In this document: in pieces, positions 26,625-36,490 of the stretch | How the letters are laid out: each line of letters begins with the position of its first letter | Position numbering within the stretch: position 1 is the first letter of the stretch | Assembly: GCA_937991535.1 (NCBI GenBank) | Contig: CALKHN010000057.1 | Coordinates: 1-36,543 of the forward strand | DNA length: 36,543 nucleotides | Reading direction: 5' to 3' | Source of the DNA: an uncultured Sphingobacteriales bacterium | GTDB lineage: Bacteria > Bacteroidota > Bacteroidia > Chitinophagales > Chitinophagaceae | Translations under genes and position numbers: made by a program | The notes under the pieces: generated by a model | Databases searched by the model: none | What the model was told of the DNA's origin: nothing | The model's input: only the letters and a program-made list of their open reading frames with translations

Positions 26625-27629
26625 ATGAAAAAAAGCTATTACCTCTTCAATCCCGGACGCATGAGCCGTAAAGACAATACGCTGAAGTTTACTCCGGTGG
26701 ATGAAGACGGTAGTGAAGGTCAACCTAAATATATTCCGGTAGAAGGTGTGGACAATTTATTTTGTTTCGGCGCATTGGATGCGAACAGTTCGCTGTATAA
26801 TTTTTTGGGTAAGGAGAAAATAAGCCTTCATTTCTTTGACTATTATGAACATTATTCCGGTAGCTTTTTGCCGCGGGAGTACCTGCTGAGCGGTAAAGTG
26901 CTGATTGAGCAGGCAAACCATTATACACAAAAAACAAAGCGGGCGGCGCTTGCCCGGAAATTTGTAGAAGGAGCCGGCTTTAACATGGTAAAAAACCTGC
27001 GCTACTACAACAACCGTGGAAAAGACACCTCACCGCTCATTGACAGGATAGAACAATTGTGCGGACAACTAATCCTGCACGATGAAATAGACGCGTTGAT
27101 GGGCATTGAAGGCAATATAAGGATGGCCTATTACGAGGCCTTCGATCTTATTATAAACGATTTTGAAATGGGCAACCGTACCAAACAGCCCCCGTCGAAC
27201 GAGGTAAATGCATTGATTTCATTCATGAATATGATGTGTTATACCCTTTGCTTAGATATGATCTATCATACCCAACTGAATCCTACCATCAGCTATTTGC
27301 ACCAGCCGGGCGAGAGGCGATTTTCACTGGCCCTGGATCTGGCAGAAATTTTTAAGCCCATACTTGTTGACCGCACCCTGTTTGCCCTGCTGAATAAACG
27401 GGTGATACAGCAAAGTGATTTTGATCGCAACACCAACCGTTGCCTGCTGGGTGACGGAGGCAGGAAAAAAGTAGTAAAAGCCTGGGACGAAAAGCTAAAT
27501 GAAACGATCATGCACAGGAGTTTAAAAAGAAATGTAAGTTATAAGCACCTTGTAAAACTGGAATGCTATAAGCTGGTAAAGCACATTTTGAACATGGAAG
27601 AATATAAGCCGTTTAAAGCCTGGTGGTGA
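26625..27629 (+). CDS. cas1: CRISPR integrase Cas1 (type I-B)
   Basis: 334 aa. The N-terminal beta domain (YYLFNPGRMSRKDNTLKF) is typical of the type I-B branch. The catalytic set is visible: Glu162 in MGIEGNIRMAYYEAF, His226 in ISYLHQPGERRFSLALDLAEIF, with Asp238 and Glu241 in LALDLAE. Two Cas1 dimers with a Cas2 dimer insert new spacers next to the leader. Flanked on both sides by satellite repeats. Appears intact, which agrees with a long and well-kept array. Confidence 0.96.
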   Translation: MKKSYYLFNPGRMSRKDNTLKFTPVDEDGSEGQPKYIPVEGVDNLFCFGALDANSSLYNFLGKEKISLHFFDYYEHYSGSFLPREYLLSGKVLIEQANHYTQKTKRAALARKFVEGAGFNMVKNLRYYNNRGKDTSPLIDRIEQLCGQLILHDEIDALMGIEGNIRMAYYEAFDLIINDFEMGNRTKQPPSNEVNALISFMNMMCYTLCLDMIYHTQLNPTISYLHQPGERRFSLALDLAEIFKPILVDRTLFALLNKRVIQQSDFDRNTNRCLLGDGGRKKVVKAWDEKLNETIMHRSLKRNVSYKHLVKLECYKLVKHILNMEEYKPFKAWW

Positions 27630-27835
27630 GAGCAAAAGAGCAAGACAGGTAAGAAAGCAAGACGGGTAAGAGAGTAAGACGGGTAAGAGAGCAAGAAAGC
27701 AAGACGGGTAAGAGAGCAAGACAGGTAAGACGGGTAAGAAAGTACAGCTCATCTTACGGTCTTACCATCTTACAATCTTACGGTCTTACGGTCTTACCAT
27801 CTTACAATCTTACCATCTTACAATCTTCCCGGTTA
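27630..27835. repeat. GTAAGA/TCTTAC satellite between cas1 and the four-helix-bundle gene
   Basis: 27640-27740 is made of units like GCAAGACGGGTAAGAGA, then TACAGCTCA, then 27750-27828 of units like TCTTACGGTCTTACCA. The purine-rich left part and the pyrimidine-rich right part are complementary in consensus. About 80 bp around the turn (27726-27805) recur almost unchanged at 28320-28400, on the other side of the four-helix-bundle gene. Confidence 0.85.
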
Positions 27836-27884
27836 TTTCACTACATTTATGGCAGGTATATTTCTAATCTAAAAACACCACATT

Positions 27885-28271
27885 ATGAAAGGGAAATCGA
27901 ATGAAGTTTTTAATGCTGAAATGCGAAACCGCACCAAAAATTTTGCAGTGCGTATTATTTTATTTTATAAGCAGTTGCAAAAATCGGGAGCCACTTATAT
28001 TATAGGGAAGCAGCTTCTCCGGTCGTGTACTTCCGTAGCGGCAAATTTCAGAGCAGCAACCAGAGGCAGGTCGGTAGCAGAATTTTACAGTAAAATATGC
28101 ATAGTAACAGAGGAGGCAGACGAAACACAGTTTTGGCTGGAAATATTTGAAGAAGCGCAGCTTGCTCAATCAGCAGATATACGCCCCTTGCATCAAGAAG
28201 CATCCGAAATCCTTGCAATTGTAACAACTATAAAACACAAATTGAAAATGGCAAAGAAGGGAAGAGAGTAA
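27885..28271 (+). CDS. Four-helix-bundle protein (23S rRNA intervening-sequence protein family)
   Basis: 128 aa with the family pattern: RTKNFAVRIILFYKQL (helix 1), GKQLLRSCTSVAANFRAATR (helix 2, the QLxRSxxSVxAN signature), FYSKICIVTEEADETQFWLEI (helix 3) and a final helix ending in a basic tail. Relatives are encoded in rRNA intervening sequences and many Bacteroidota intergenic spots; Avd of diversity-generating retroelements shares the fold, but no reverse transcriptase or template repeat is seen here. The gene separates cas1 from cas2 and is bracketed by near-identical satellite sequence, which suggests it arrived as a cassette. A role in adaptation is not supported. Confidence 0.9.
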   Translation: MKGKSNEVFNAEMRNRTKNFAVRIILFYKQLQKSGATYIIGKQLLRSCTSVAANFRAATRGRSVAEFYSKICIVTEEADETQFWLEIFEEAQLAQSADIRPLHQEASEILAIVTTIKHKLKMAKKGRE

Positions 28272-28478
28272 GACGGGTAAGAGAGCAAGTCGGGCAAGAG
28301 AGCAAGACAGGTAAGACAGGTAAGACGGGTAAGAAAGTACAGCTCATCTTACGGTCTTACCATCTTACAATCTTACGGTCTTACGGTCTTACCATCTTAC
28401 GGTCTTACCATCTTACATCTTACATCTTACCATCTTACATCTTACCATCTTACAATCTTGCCATCTTCCGGTCTTACA
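28272..28478. repeat. GTAAGA/TCTTAC satellite between the four-helix-bundle gene and cas2
   Basis: Same construction as the two other satellites: GGTAAGAGAGCAAG-type units up to about 28338, a short turn TACAGCTCA, then TCTTACGGTCTTACCA- and CATCTTACAT-type units up to the cas2 start. The cas2 ATG at 28481 lies only 2 bp from its end. The turn region is nearly identical to 27726-27805. Confidence 0.85.
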
Positions 28479-28480
28479 AA

Positions 28481-28744
28481 ATGTACATCATACTGGTATA
28501 CGATATAGAAGAAAAAAGGGTGGGCAAAATGCTTAAGCTGTGCCGGCAGTATTTGAACTGGATACAGAACAGTGTGTTTGAAGGGGAGCTGAGTGAAGTA
28601 AAGCTGAAGGAGTTGCTTATGAGGTCCAGGGCGATCATGAATATGGAAAAGGACAGTATTATTGTATTCAGCAGCCGGCAGGAAAAATGGCTGGAGAAAC
28701 AGGTGATAGGAAAGGAAAAGAATGACCTCGATAATATTATTTAG
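28481..28744 (+). CDS. cas2: CRISPR adaptation protein Cas2
   Basis: 87 aa, normal for type I-B Cas2. The first strand MYIILVYDIEEKRVGKMLKL carries the conserved Asp8 after YD, followed by CRQYLNWIQNSVFEGELSE and the third strand DSIIVFSSR. It forms the central dimer of the Cas1-Cas2 integration complex. The stop codon is part of the first copy of a 13-bp leader direct repeat. Being directly before the leader, it is the last gene before the array. Confidence 0.95.
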   Translation: MYIILVYDIEEKRVGKMLKLCRQYLNWIQNSVFEGELSEVKLKELLMRSRAIMNMEKDSIIVFSSRQEKWLEKQVIGKEKNDLDNII

Positions 28745-28944
28745 TCGTCGAAGCCGCAGTTTATAAAATCATTTTCAATACAGTTCATTAACATATTGGT
28801 AAAAACACCTGATAATATTGAATTTTAGAAAGTTGTCGGTGACAGGGGGAAAAAGTATAATTGACCACCGACAACTTTTTTAGTCAAAATTTCAATAATT
28901 TACATCTTGAAAGCCTTGAAAACAGGCACTTTTTAGTCGTCGAA
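28740..28944 (+). repeat. 13-bp direct repeat bounding the leader
   Basis: TTTAGTCGTCGAA occurs exactly at 28740-28752 (overlapping the cas2 stop) and at 28932-28944; similarity extends loosely for about 10 more bases (GCCGCAGTTT versus CCGGCGGCTTT). The end of the unit resembles the repeat core TTAATCGAACC. It may be a Cas1-Cas2 or host-factor recognition motif, or the scar of an ancestral repeat-like unit. Confidence 0.55.
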
Positions 28945-28951
28945 CCGGCGG
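28745..28951 (+). promoter_or_regulatory. CRISPR leader
   Basis: 207 bp of AT-rich non-coding sequence between cas2 and the first repeat; orientation is fixed by the intact first repeat here and the decayed repeat at the far end. It contains a 13-bp stem-loop with a T-run (28829-28881) and a direct repeat TTTAGTCGTCGAA at 28740-28752 and 28932-28944, the second copy ending 7 bp before repeat 1. It should hold the pre-crRNA promoter and the integration signals. Confidence 0.8.
28829..28881 (+). terminator. Stem-loop with T-run in the leader
   Basis: AAAGTTGTCGGTG (28829-28841) pairs perfectly with CACCGACAACTTT (28866-28878) across a 24-nt loop, and the T-run extends to 28881. This could terminate the cas transcript before the array so that array transcription starts separately. 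The loop is longer than in a standard intrinsic terminator, so a protein- or RNA-binding leader structure is an alternative. Confidence 0.5.
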
Positions 28952-31900
28952 CTTTTAATCGAACCATAGCGGAATTGAAATTACGATTACATTCTGCACG
29001 GTATCAACATACGTTCCTTTTAATCGAACCATAGCGGAATTGAAATGCATTAAAGATTAATGAAAACAATTACGCTAAAGACTTTTAATCGAACCATAGC
29101 GGAATTGAAATTCCTTGCGCATATAGAGCGTTCTGTTCGTCAAATGTCTTTTAATCGAACCATAGCGGAATTGAAATGGTTATCTCCAAACTCATATCCG
29201 GAGAATCACATCCTTTTAATCGAACCATAGCGGAATTGAAATTTCAAGGTTGGCGATTACGTGGGTGCGGAATGGTATCTTTTAATCGAACCATAGCGGA
29301 ATTGAAATCCGACAGATCAATTAAACTAAGCTCATCCTGATTAACTTTTAATCGAACCATAGCGGAATTGAAATGTGGTGAAGGAGGAAAAGAAATCAAA
29401 GTATCGGACTTTTAATCGAACCATAGCGGAATTGAAATACTGCACCGATCAGCGTTCCGTTATTTCGTAGAATTCTTTTAATCGAACCATAGCGGAATTG
29501 AAATAACTTTATGAATTTTAGGTACAATCAGATTGCTGACTTTTAATCGAACCATAGCGGAATTGAAATGTAAAGGCAATCGCAGGCATGTTAAACGTCT
29601 CTATGTCTTTTAATCGAACCATAGCGGAATTGAAATCTATTGACCGGGCAGCATTTACCAAATACTCAAATACTTTTAATCGAACCATAGCGGAATTGAA
29701 ATACGGTAGCAACATGAGAACACTATTGCTACGTGTTCTTTTAATCGAACCATAGCGGAATTGAAATGTCTCAAACGCCCGGCATAGCTTGCCTATGTGT
29801 ATACTTTTAATCGAACCATAGCGGAATTGAAATACTGCAAACGATTCTATTAAATGGGCGGCAAATATCTTTTAATCGAACCATAGCGGAATTGAAATAC
29901 AGTTAGCAGAACATCAGAGGGGACGGGAAGTGAGCTTTTAATCGAACCATAGCGGAATTGAAATTCCTAATAAATGATGAAAGCGATGTTGAAACAATCT
30001 CTTTTAATCGAACCATAGCGGAATTGAAATGCGGTTCCGGCATCACAGCACTAACAGGAGATGTAACTTTTAATCGAACCATAGCGGAATTGAAATGCGA
30101 CACAACTACTGTAACCGGATTGTCTGGAACCTTTTAATCGAACCATAGCGGAATTGAAATGTCAATTATAGAGCTAAATGTTATGCCTGAATGATGCTTT
30201 TAATCGAACCATAGCGGAATTGAAATTATTTGGATGCGGTTTTATCCACGGCAATATCCTCTTTTAATCGAACCATAGCGGAATTGAAATCTTACAAGCG
30301 TTGCCTGTTTTGCATTTAATGCACTCTTTTAATCGAACCATAGCGGAATTGAAATCACGTTTACCTGCCGCCATCTGCGCGGCGTTTAAGTCTTTTAATC
30401 GAACCATAGCGGAATTGAAATATAAATGCTATGCCTTTCCTCTCATCCGTGAAGTCTTTTAATCGAACCATAGCGGAATTGAAATTACTGAGTATTTTCA
30501 TTTGCTTTTACGAGCGCCTCTTTTAATCGAACCATAGCGGAATTGAAATATGCATTGAGGAGCACAGCAGCTTTCTGCCAGGCACTTTTAATCGAACCAT
30601 AGCGGAATTGAAATTTGAATTGAAACAAGGAAAGCCCGGGCTTGCAGGTGCTTTTAATCGAACCATAGCGGAATTGAAATTTGAAAGGAATAATAATGCC
30701 AGGGCTGATGCCGATGCTTTTAATCGAACCATAGCGGAATTGAAATCACTCCCGGGCATTGCCTGCATTATATAAGCGATGGCTTTTAATCGAACCATAG
30801 CGGAATTGAAATTTGCCGGTACGGTAAAGGCGCTCCCTATGTTGTTGCTTTTAATCGAACCATAGCGGAATTGAAATTTGCTTTGCGCTGCCTGCATAAA
30901 AGAATGCTTTTTCTTTTAATCGAACCATAGCGGAATTGAAATCTGGCAGCAAGGTTAAAAAAGTTAATGCTCAATTACTTTTAATCGAACCATAGCGGAA
31001 TTGAAATGTGGTAAAGAGGTCTCAACCGGCATTGTAAATATTCTTTTAATCGAACCATAGCGGAATTGAAATATCACAGATGGAGCGGAACTCTTTGCCC
31101 CTAAATGCTTTTAATCGAACCATAGCGGAATTGAAATTGGCTTAAAAATCTTCCAAAGCTGGAACATAGGAACTTTTAATCGAACCATAGCGGAATTGAA
31201 ATTCTGTACAGCATTATTAAACCATAACCGCCAACAACTTTTAATCGAACCATAGCGGAATTGAAATGGTGCGGGAAAGATCAAGCTATTATACGGTAGT
31301 TAACTTTTAATCGAACCATAGCGGAATTGAAATTTCGCAGGGATCAAAGGCAAGGTTTATGTGCCTGCCACTTTTAATCGAACCATAGCGGAATTGAAAT
31401 GTAAAAATTAAATGCAAGCTGGGCCTGTGTTTCAGTCTTTTAATCGAACCATAGCGGAATTGAAATGGATCAGCTTATAGTGCGGCAATTGAAACTCAGA
31501 TCTTTTAATCGAACCATAGCGGAATTGAAATCTGTCTCCTGTATGATGGCCGCAATATTCATAGCCCTTTTAATCGAACCATAGCGGAATTGAAATATGA
31601 AATTGCCAAGCTGAAAAACGAAGAGAATATACTTTTAATCGAACCATAGCGGAATTGAAATTTTTGCCCAGCGATGAAATCGGCGCCTATGGCACTCTTT
31701 TAATCGAACCATAGCGGAATTGAAATAAAGAAATTGTTTCATCAGGAATTGCTATTGTACGCTTTTAATCGAACCATAGCGGAATTGAAATTTGATGGTG
31801 TGAAAGGTTATGAAGGCACTATCAACTTTTAATCGAACCATAGCGGAATTGAAATAAGTCGGCAATCTTATTTCCGGAACATCAAAGGTATCTTTTAATC

Positions 31901-34900
31901 GAACCATAGCGGAATTGAAATGTATCAGCAGAGGATGAAAGCTGGTAAGGAGGAACTACTTTTAATCGAACCATAGCGGAATTGAAATGGAAATGCCGCT
32001 TCAAGCATTCTTTTAGCTATCCTCTTTTAATCGAACCATAGCGGAATTGAAATGTAATGTCGTTCGGAAAATTAGGTGCAGGTTTTACTTTTAATCGAAC
32101 CATAGCGGAATTGAAATAAGCATATGAGGGCAGTGGCATGAGGGCGCAGCCCTCTTTTAATCGAACCATAGCGGAATTGAAATCTCAAAGAGAATGGGCT
32201 TATAACTGTTCATCCTGATCTTTTAATCGAACCATAGCGGAATTGAAATAAAGCATACTAACAGCAGCATTCCCGGGACTTGAACTTTTAATCGAACCAT
32301 AGCGGAATTGAAATTCCTATTGTCAATCTATGTTCCCCACTTTTGACAGCCTTTTAATCGAACCATAGCGGAATTGAAATGTACTTGTTGTATCCGTGTG
32401 GTGACAGCTTCCTGACCTTTTAATCGAACCATAGCGGAATTGAAATGTGTGAAGTAGTTTGTAAGCATGTGGCCAAAATTTACTTTTAATCGAACCATAG
32501 CGGAATTGAAATAACATTTTAACAGCGTGGAAAAATCGCTTAAGGACTTTTAATCGAACCATAGCGGAATTGAAATTTGTCTTCTGTCCCAAACGCAACC
32601 CGATCGTTGCGCCTTTTAATCGAACCATAGCGGAATTGAAATTTTAAATTTTATATTATGTCCTCCTTTATTTGCTCTTTTAATCGAACCATAGCGGAAT
32701 TGAAATTCGGCTTATAGGTTCTCAGCTTTAACCCGGTTATCACTTTTAATCGAACCATAGCGGAATTGAAATCATTTAATTACCTGCTCAAATATTCTGC
32801 ATCTGAACTTTTAATCGAACCATAGCGGAATTGAAATTGAAATTCCTATTCTGGCTACTCTACATTATCGGCCTTTTAATCGAACCATAGCGGAATTGAA
32901 ATAATACACGACTACAGGGAGCGGCTGAAGAACGCAAACTTTTAATCGAACCATAGCGGAATTGAAATTGACAGTTCTTTTACAAGAGACATTCAGGCAA
33001 CAGCTTTTAATCGAACCATAGCGGAATTGAAATTTATGAAGAAACTAATTACAATAATATTACTCTTTCTTTTAATCGAACCATAGCGGAATTGAAATAC
33101 ATCGGAAGGCGCGGGAACGGAGACGAGACCGGCAAACTTTTAATCGAACCATAGCGGAATTGAAATGAGGGTGAGCATGATGATGACGTTTGCGCCCTGG
33201 CACTTTTAATCGAACCATAGCGGAATTGAAATGAAACTAAACGGGGGCTTACATTAAATGCATGGTCGCTTTTAATCGAACCATAGCGGAATTGAAATGA
33301 CGTAATGGCCCTGCCTGAAGCAATGGAAGATTTCTTTTAATCGAACCATAGCGGAATTGAAATACGTATTCGCTATTGTAGGTCTTGCAGCACGTAACTT
33401 TTAATCGAACCATAGCGGAATTGAAATGATCAATCGTAAACGGCACAAACACACTTACAGTTCTTTTAATCGAACCATAGCGGAATTGAAATAAAATAAT
33501 ATCTGAAGCAATCGGAGAAACTGAAGCGCTTTTAATCGAACCATAGCGGAATTGAAATGTGCGGCTGTAATGGCTGAAGAAGTGGACGCAACTCTTTTAA
33601 TCGAACCATAGCGGAATTGAAATACGATCGGCTCCTACAGGCAGGGAAGAGCTATCTACTTTTAATCGAACCATAGCGGAATTGAAATTGATTTAATTGA
33701 GCAGTATTTATTTGAAACCGGATCTTTTAATCGAACCATAGCGGAATTGAAATTCAAATAAATTCTCTACCTGTGCTGACCCTCGCCCCTTTTAATCGAA
33801 CCATAGCGGAATTGAAATCGGGCTATTTTAGCCAGTAATTCCCGCTTTTCTATCGCTTTTAATCGAACCATAGCGGAATTGAAATTGAAAATGCACACAA
33901 TGGAGAAAGATATACCACCTCAACTTTTAATCGAACCATAGCGGAATTGAAATGTTGGCGCGCCAAAGAAAACAGCGTGCATCTGGGACTTTTAATCGAA
34001 CCATATCGGAATTGAAATACAGCGACAACTACAGTAGATGATCTTGCAGCGATAACTTTTAATCGAACCATAGCGGAATTGAAATGAAGGATTTTAGTTT
34101 CAGTACATTCGTTCCCGATACGCTTTTAATCGAACCATAGCGGAATTGAAATTCTTTAAGCATGTTAAAGATGCAAACAGGCTGGATGTCTTTTAATCGA
34201 ACCATAGCGGAATTGAAATTAGTCCTGCCGGGTTTTGTGGGACCAGTCCGGCAACTTTTAATCGAACCATAGCGGAATTGAAATTAGGATGTAATTGAGT
34301 TTTTAGTTATAAAATATCACTTTTAATCGAACCATAGCGGAATTGAAATTAGATATTGAAGACTGGAGCGACGACAGCATGAAAACTTTTAATCGAACCA
34401 TAGCGGAATTGAAATTACGCCATTGTGGAAAAATTTGTATCGGATCCTCCACTTTTAATCGAACCATAGCGGAATTGAAATTTGTTCAGGAACAGAAAAT
34501 GTATAAGTTGCATATGCTTTTAATCGAACCATAGCGGAATTGAAATATTCAATGATATTTTCTTTACCAAGCAAATCAATTCTTTTAATCGAACCATAGC
34601 GGAATTGAAATACTGGACGCAGAACCCGCGCATTGAGGCGGGAGTGACTTTTAATCGAACCATAGCGGAATTGAAATTAGAAGATTCTAAAGGGGTTAAA
34701 GTATTCCGCGCCCTTTTAATCGAACCATAGCGGAATTGAAATTTATTGTACACCTGTACAAACTCTCCCTGTGTTTCTCTTTTAATCGAACCATAGCGGA
34801 ATTGAAATGTTGATTACCAGATATGGGGCAAGACATTTGACGCTTTTAATCGAACCATAGCGGAATTGAAATAATATTTCGAAGTGATGAGGATTTTCAT

Positions 34901-36490
34901 CGGACCACTTTTAATCGAACCATAGCGGAATTGAAATGCTGAAGATGAATAAAAACCAGGGTGCAAGGGGTGCTTTTAATCGAACCATAGCGGAATTGAA
35001 ATTGCGAAAATAGGCAACGATGCGGAAATAGGCTACCTTTTAATCGAACCATAGCGGAATTGAAATACAGCAATGCGTATCACCTCCTGCCTCTGCCGTT
35101 GCCTTTTAATCGAACCATAGCGGAATTGAAATAATTTTCCGAACGACATTACCGGAACGGTATATGTGCTTTTAATCGAACCATAGCGGAATTGAAATTT
35201 ACGCGCTGCTGGCTCTAACCAACTGAGCTACCGCTTTTAATCGAACCATAGCGGAATTGAAATAATTGTTACCGATGTTGGATGGGGCAATCTGAACCCT
35301 TTTAATCGAACCATAGCGGAATTGAAATTGAACCGCTTTCAACGCTTGTAGAGGGGGAATGGTACTTTTAATCGAACCATAGCGGAATTGAAATCTGACC
35401 TCACAGCAGTTAACGATTCCCTCGCTGCACTTTTAATCGAACCATAGCGGAATTGAAATTATTTAGGTGAGCAGCTAATCATACTAAGCGTGAACTTTTA
35501 ATCGAACCATAGCGGAATTGAAATTTCGTTCCATTTTTCAATAAATTCTTCTTCCTGAACTCTTTTAATCGAACCATAGCGGAATTGAAATTTACTTTCC
35601 TTGGGCAAATGGGTTAACAATTTATGACTTTTAATCGAACCATAGCGGAATTGAAATAACCATGGCGCTGGAAATGCTGAACAAGTCAAAAATCTTTTAA
35701 TCGAACCATAGCGGAATTGAAATAAAGAAAGACCTGTTAAATATATTCTCGCTGTGTCTCTTTTAATCGAACCATAGCGGAATTGAAATTCGTAACGGCG
35801 TAACCATGCGTTCCAAAAGCTGTGCTTTTAATCGAACCATAGCGGAATTGAAATAAATAGGAATTTCATGGTTTAGTGTTTTCTGTGAATCTTTTAATCG
35901 AACCATAGCGGAATTGAAATTAGTATTTGTCCGAAAAGGATTAAAAAGCGGAATGACTTTTAATCGAACCATAGCGGAATTGAAATACGTACTGAATAAA
36001 CTCACCTTCTTTTGGAGGTCGCCTTTTAATCGAACCATAGCGGAATTGAAATCTTTTATACAGCCCAAATTTTACATCAACTAAAGACTTTTAATCGAAC
36101 CATAGCGGAATTGAAATGCTGAATATAAACTTTTATGGTTATACCTGTTAGATCTTTTAATCGAACCATAGCGGAATTGAAATGATTAATAAGTTCCATG
36201 TTCCGATAAAGAAGGAATTCTTTTAATCGAACCATAGCGGAATTGAAATATGTCTAAGCATTCATAGCAAACATTCCTGTCTTCTCTTTTAATCGAACCA
36301 TAGCGGAATTGAAATAACACTACAGGCGAGTTAGTTACAACTGGCAAGGACTTTTAATCGAACCATAGCGGAATTGAAATGGATATTCAGCGTCATAACC
36401 CGGTTGGGCTGTATCACTTTTAATCGAACCATAGCGGAATTGAAATTATATAGATCCTGAATATTCATGTACAGGGGTTGTTCTTTTAAT
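28952..36490 (+). CRISPR. CRISPR array, 115 full 30-bp repeats, 115 spacers, truncated last repeat
   Basis: I counted repeat starts individually from 28952 to 36417: 115 full repeats, spacing 64-68 bp, spacers 34-38 bp. The repeat starts CTTTTAATCGAACC, continues ATAGC and ends GGAATTGAAAT; ATTGAAAT is the expected type I-B 5' handle. TTTTAAT and ATTGAAA can pair as a weak 7-bp stem with one G-U. All repeats look identical except number 78 (33989-34018), where ATAGCGG is ATATCGG. After the last full repeat (36417-36446) and a 36-bp spacer, 36483-36490 keeps only CTTTTAAT, then diverges; that is the old end. Such uniformity over 115 units indicates an active, recently grown array. Open frames across the array are artefacts of the repeats. 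Confidence 0.99.

Noticed and set aside
27885..28271. Four-helix-bundle protein as the Avd component of a diversity-generating retroelement
   Set aside because: No reverse transcriptase, template repeat or variable repeat exists in the window; the intervening-sequence protein family explains the gene.
35199..35233. A tRNA gene
   Set aside because: Only the D-arm half is present, and it lies exactly between two CRISPR repeats, so it is a spacer.
29518..36068. Many open frames inside the array coding for repeated FNSAMVRLK or FQFRYGSIK peptides
   Set aside because: They are translations of the CRISPR repeat in different frames; spacing and repeat identity show non-coding CRISPR DNA.
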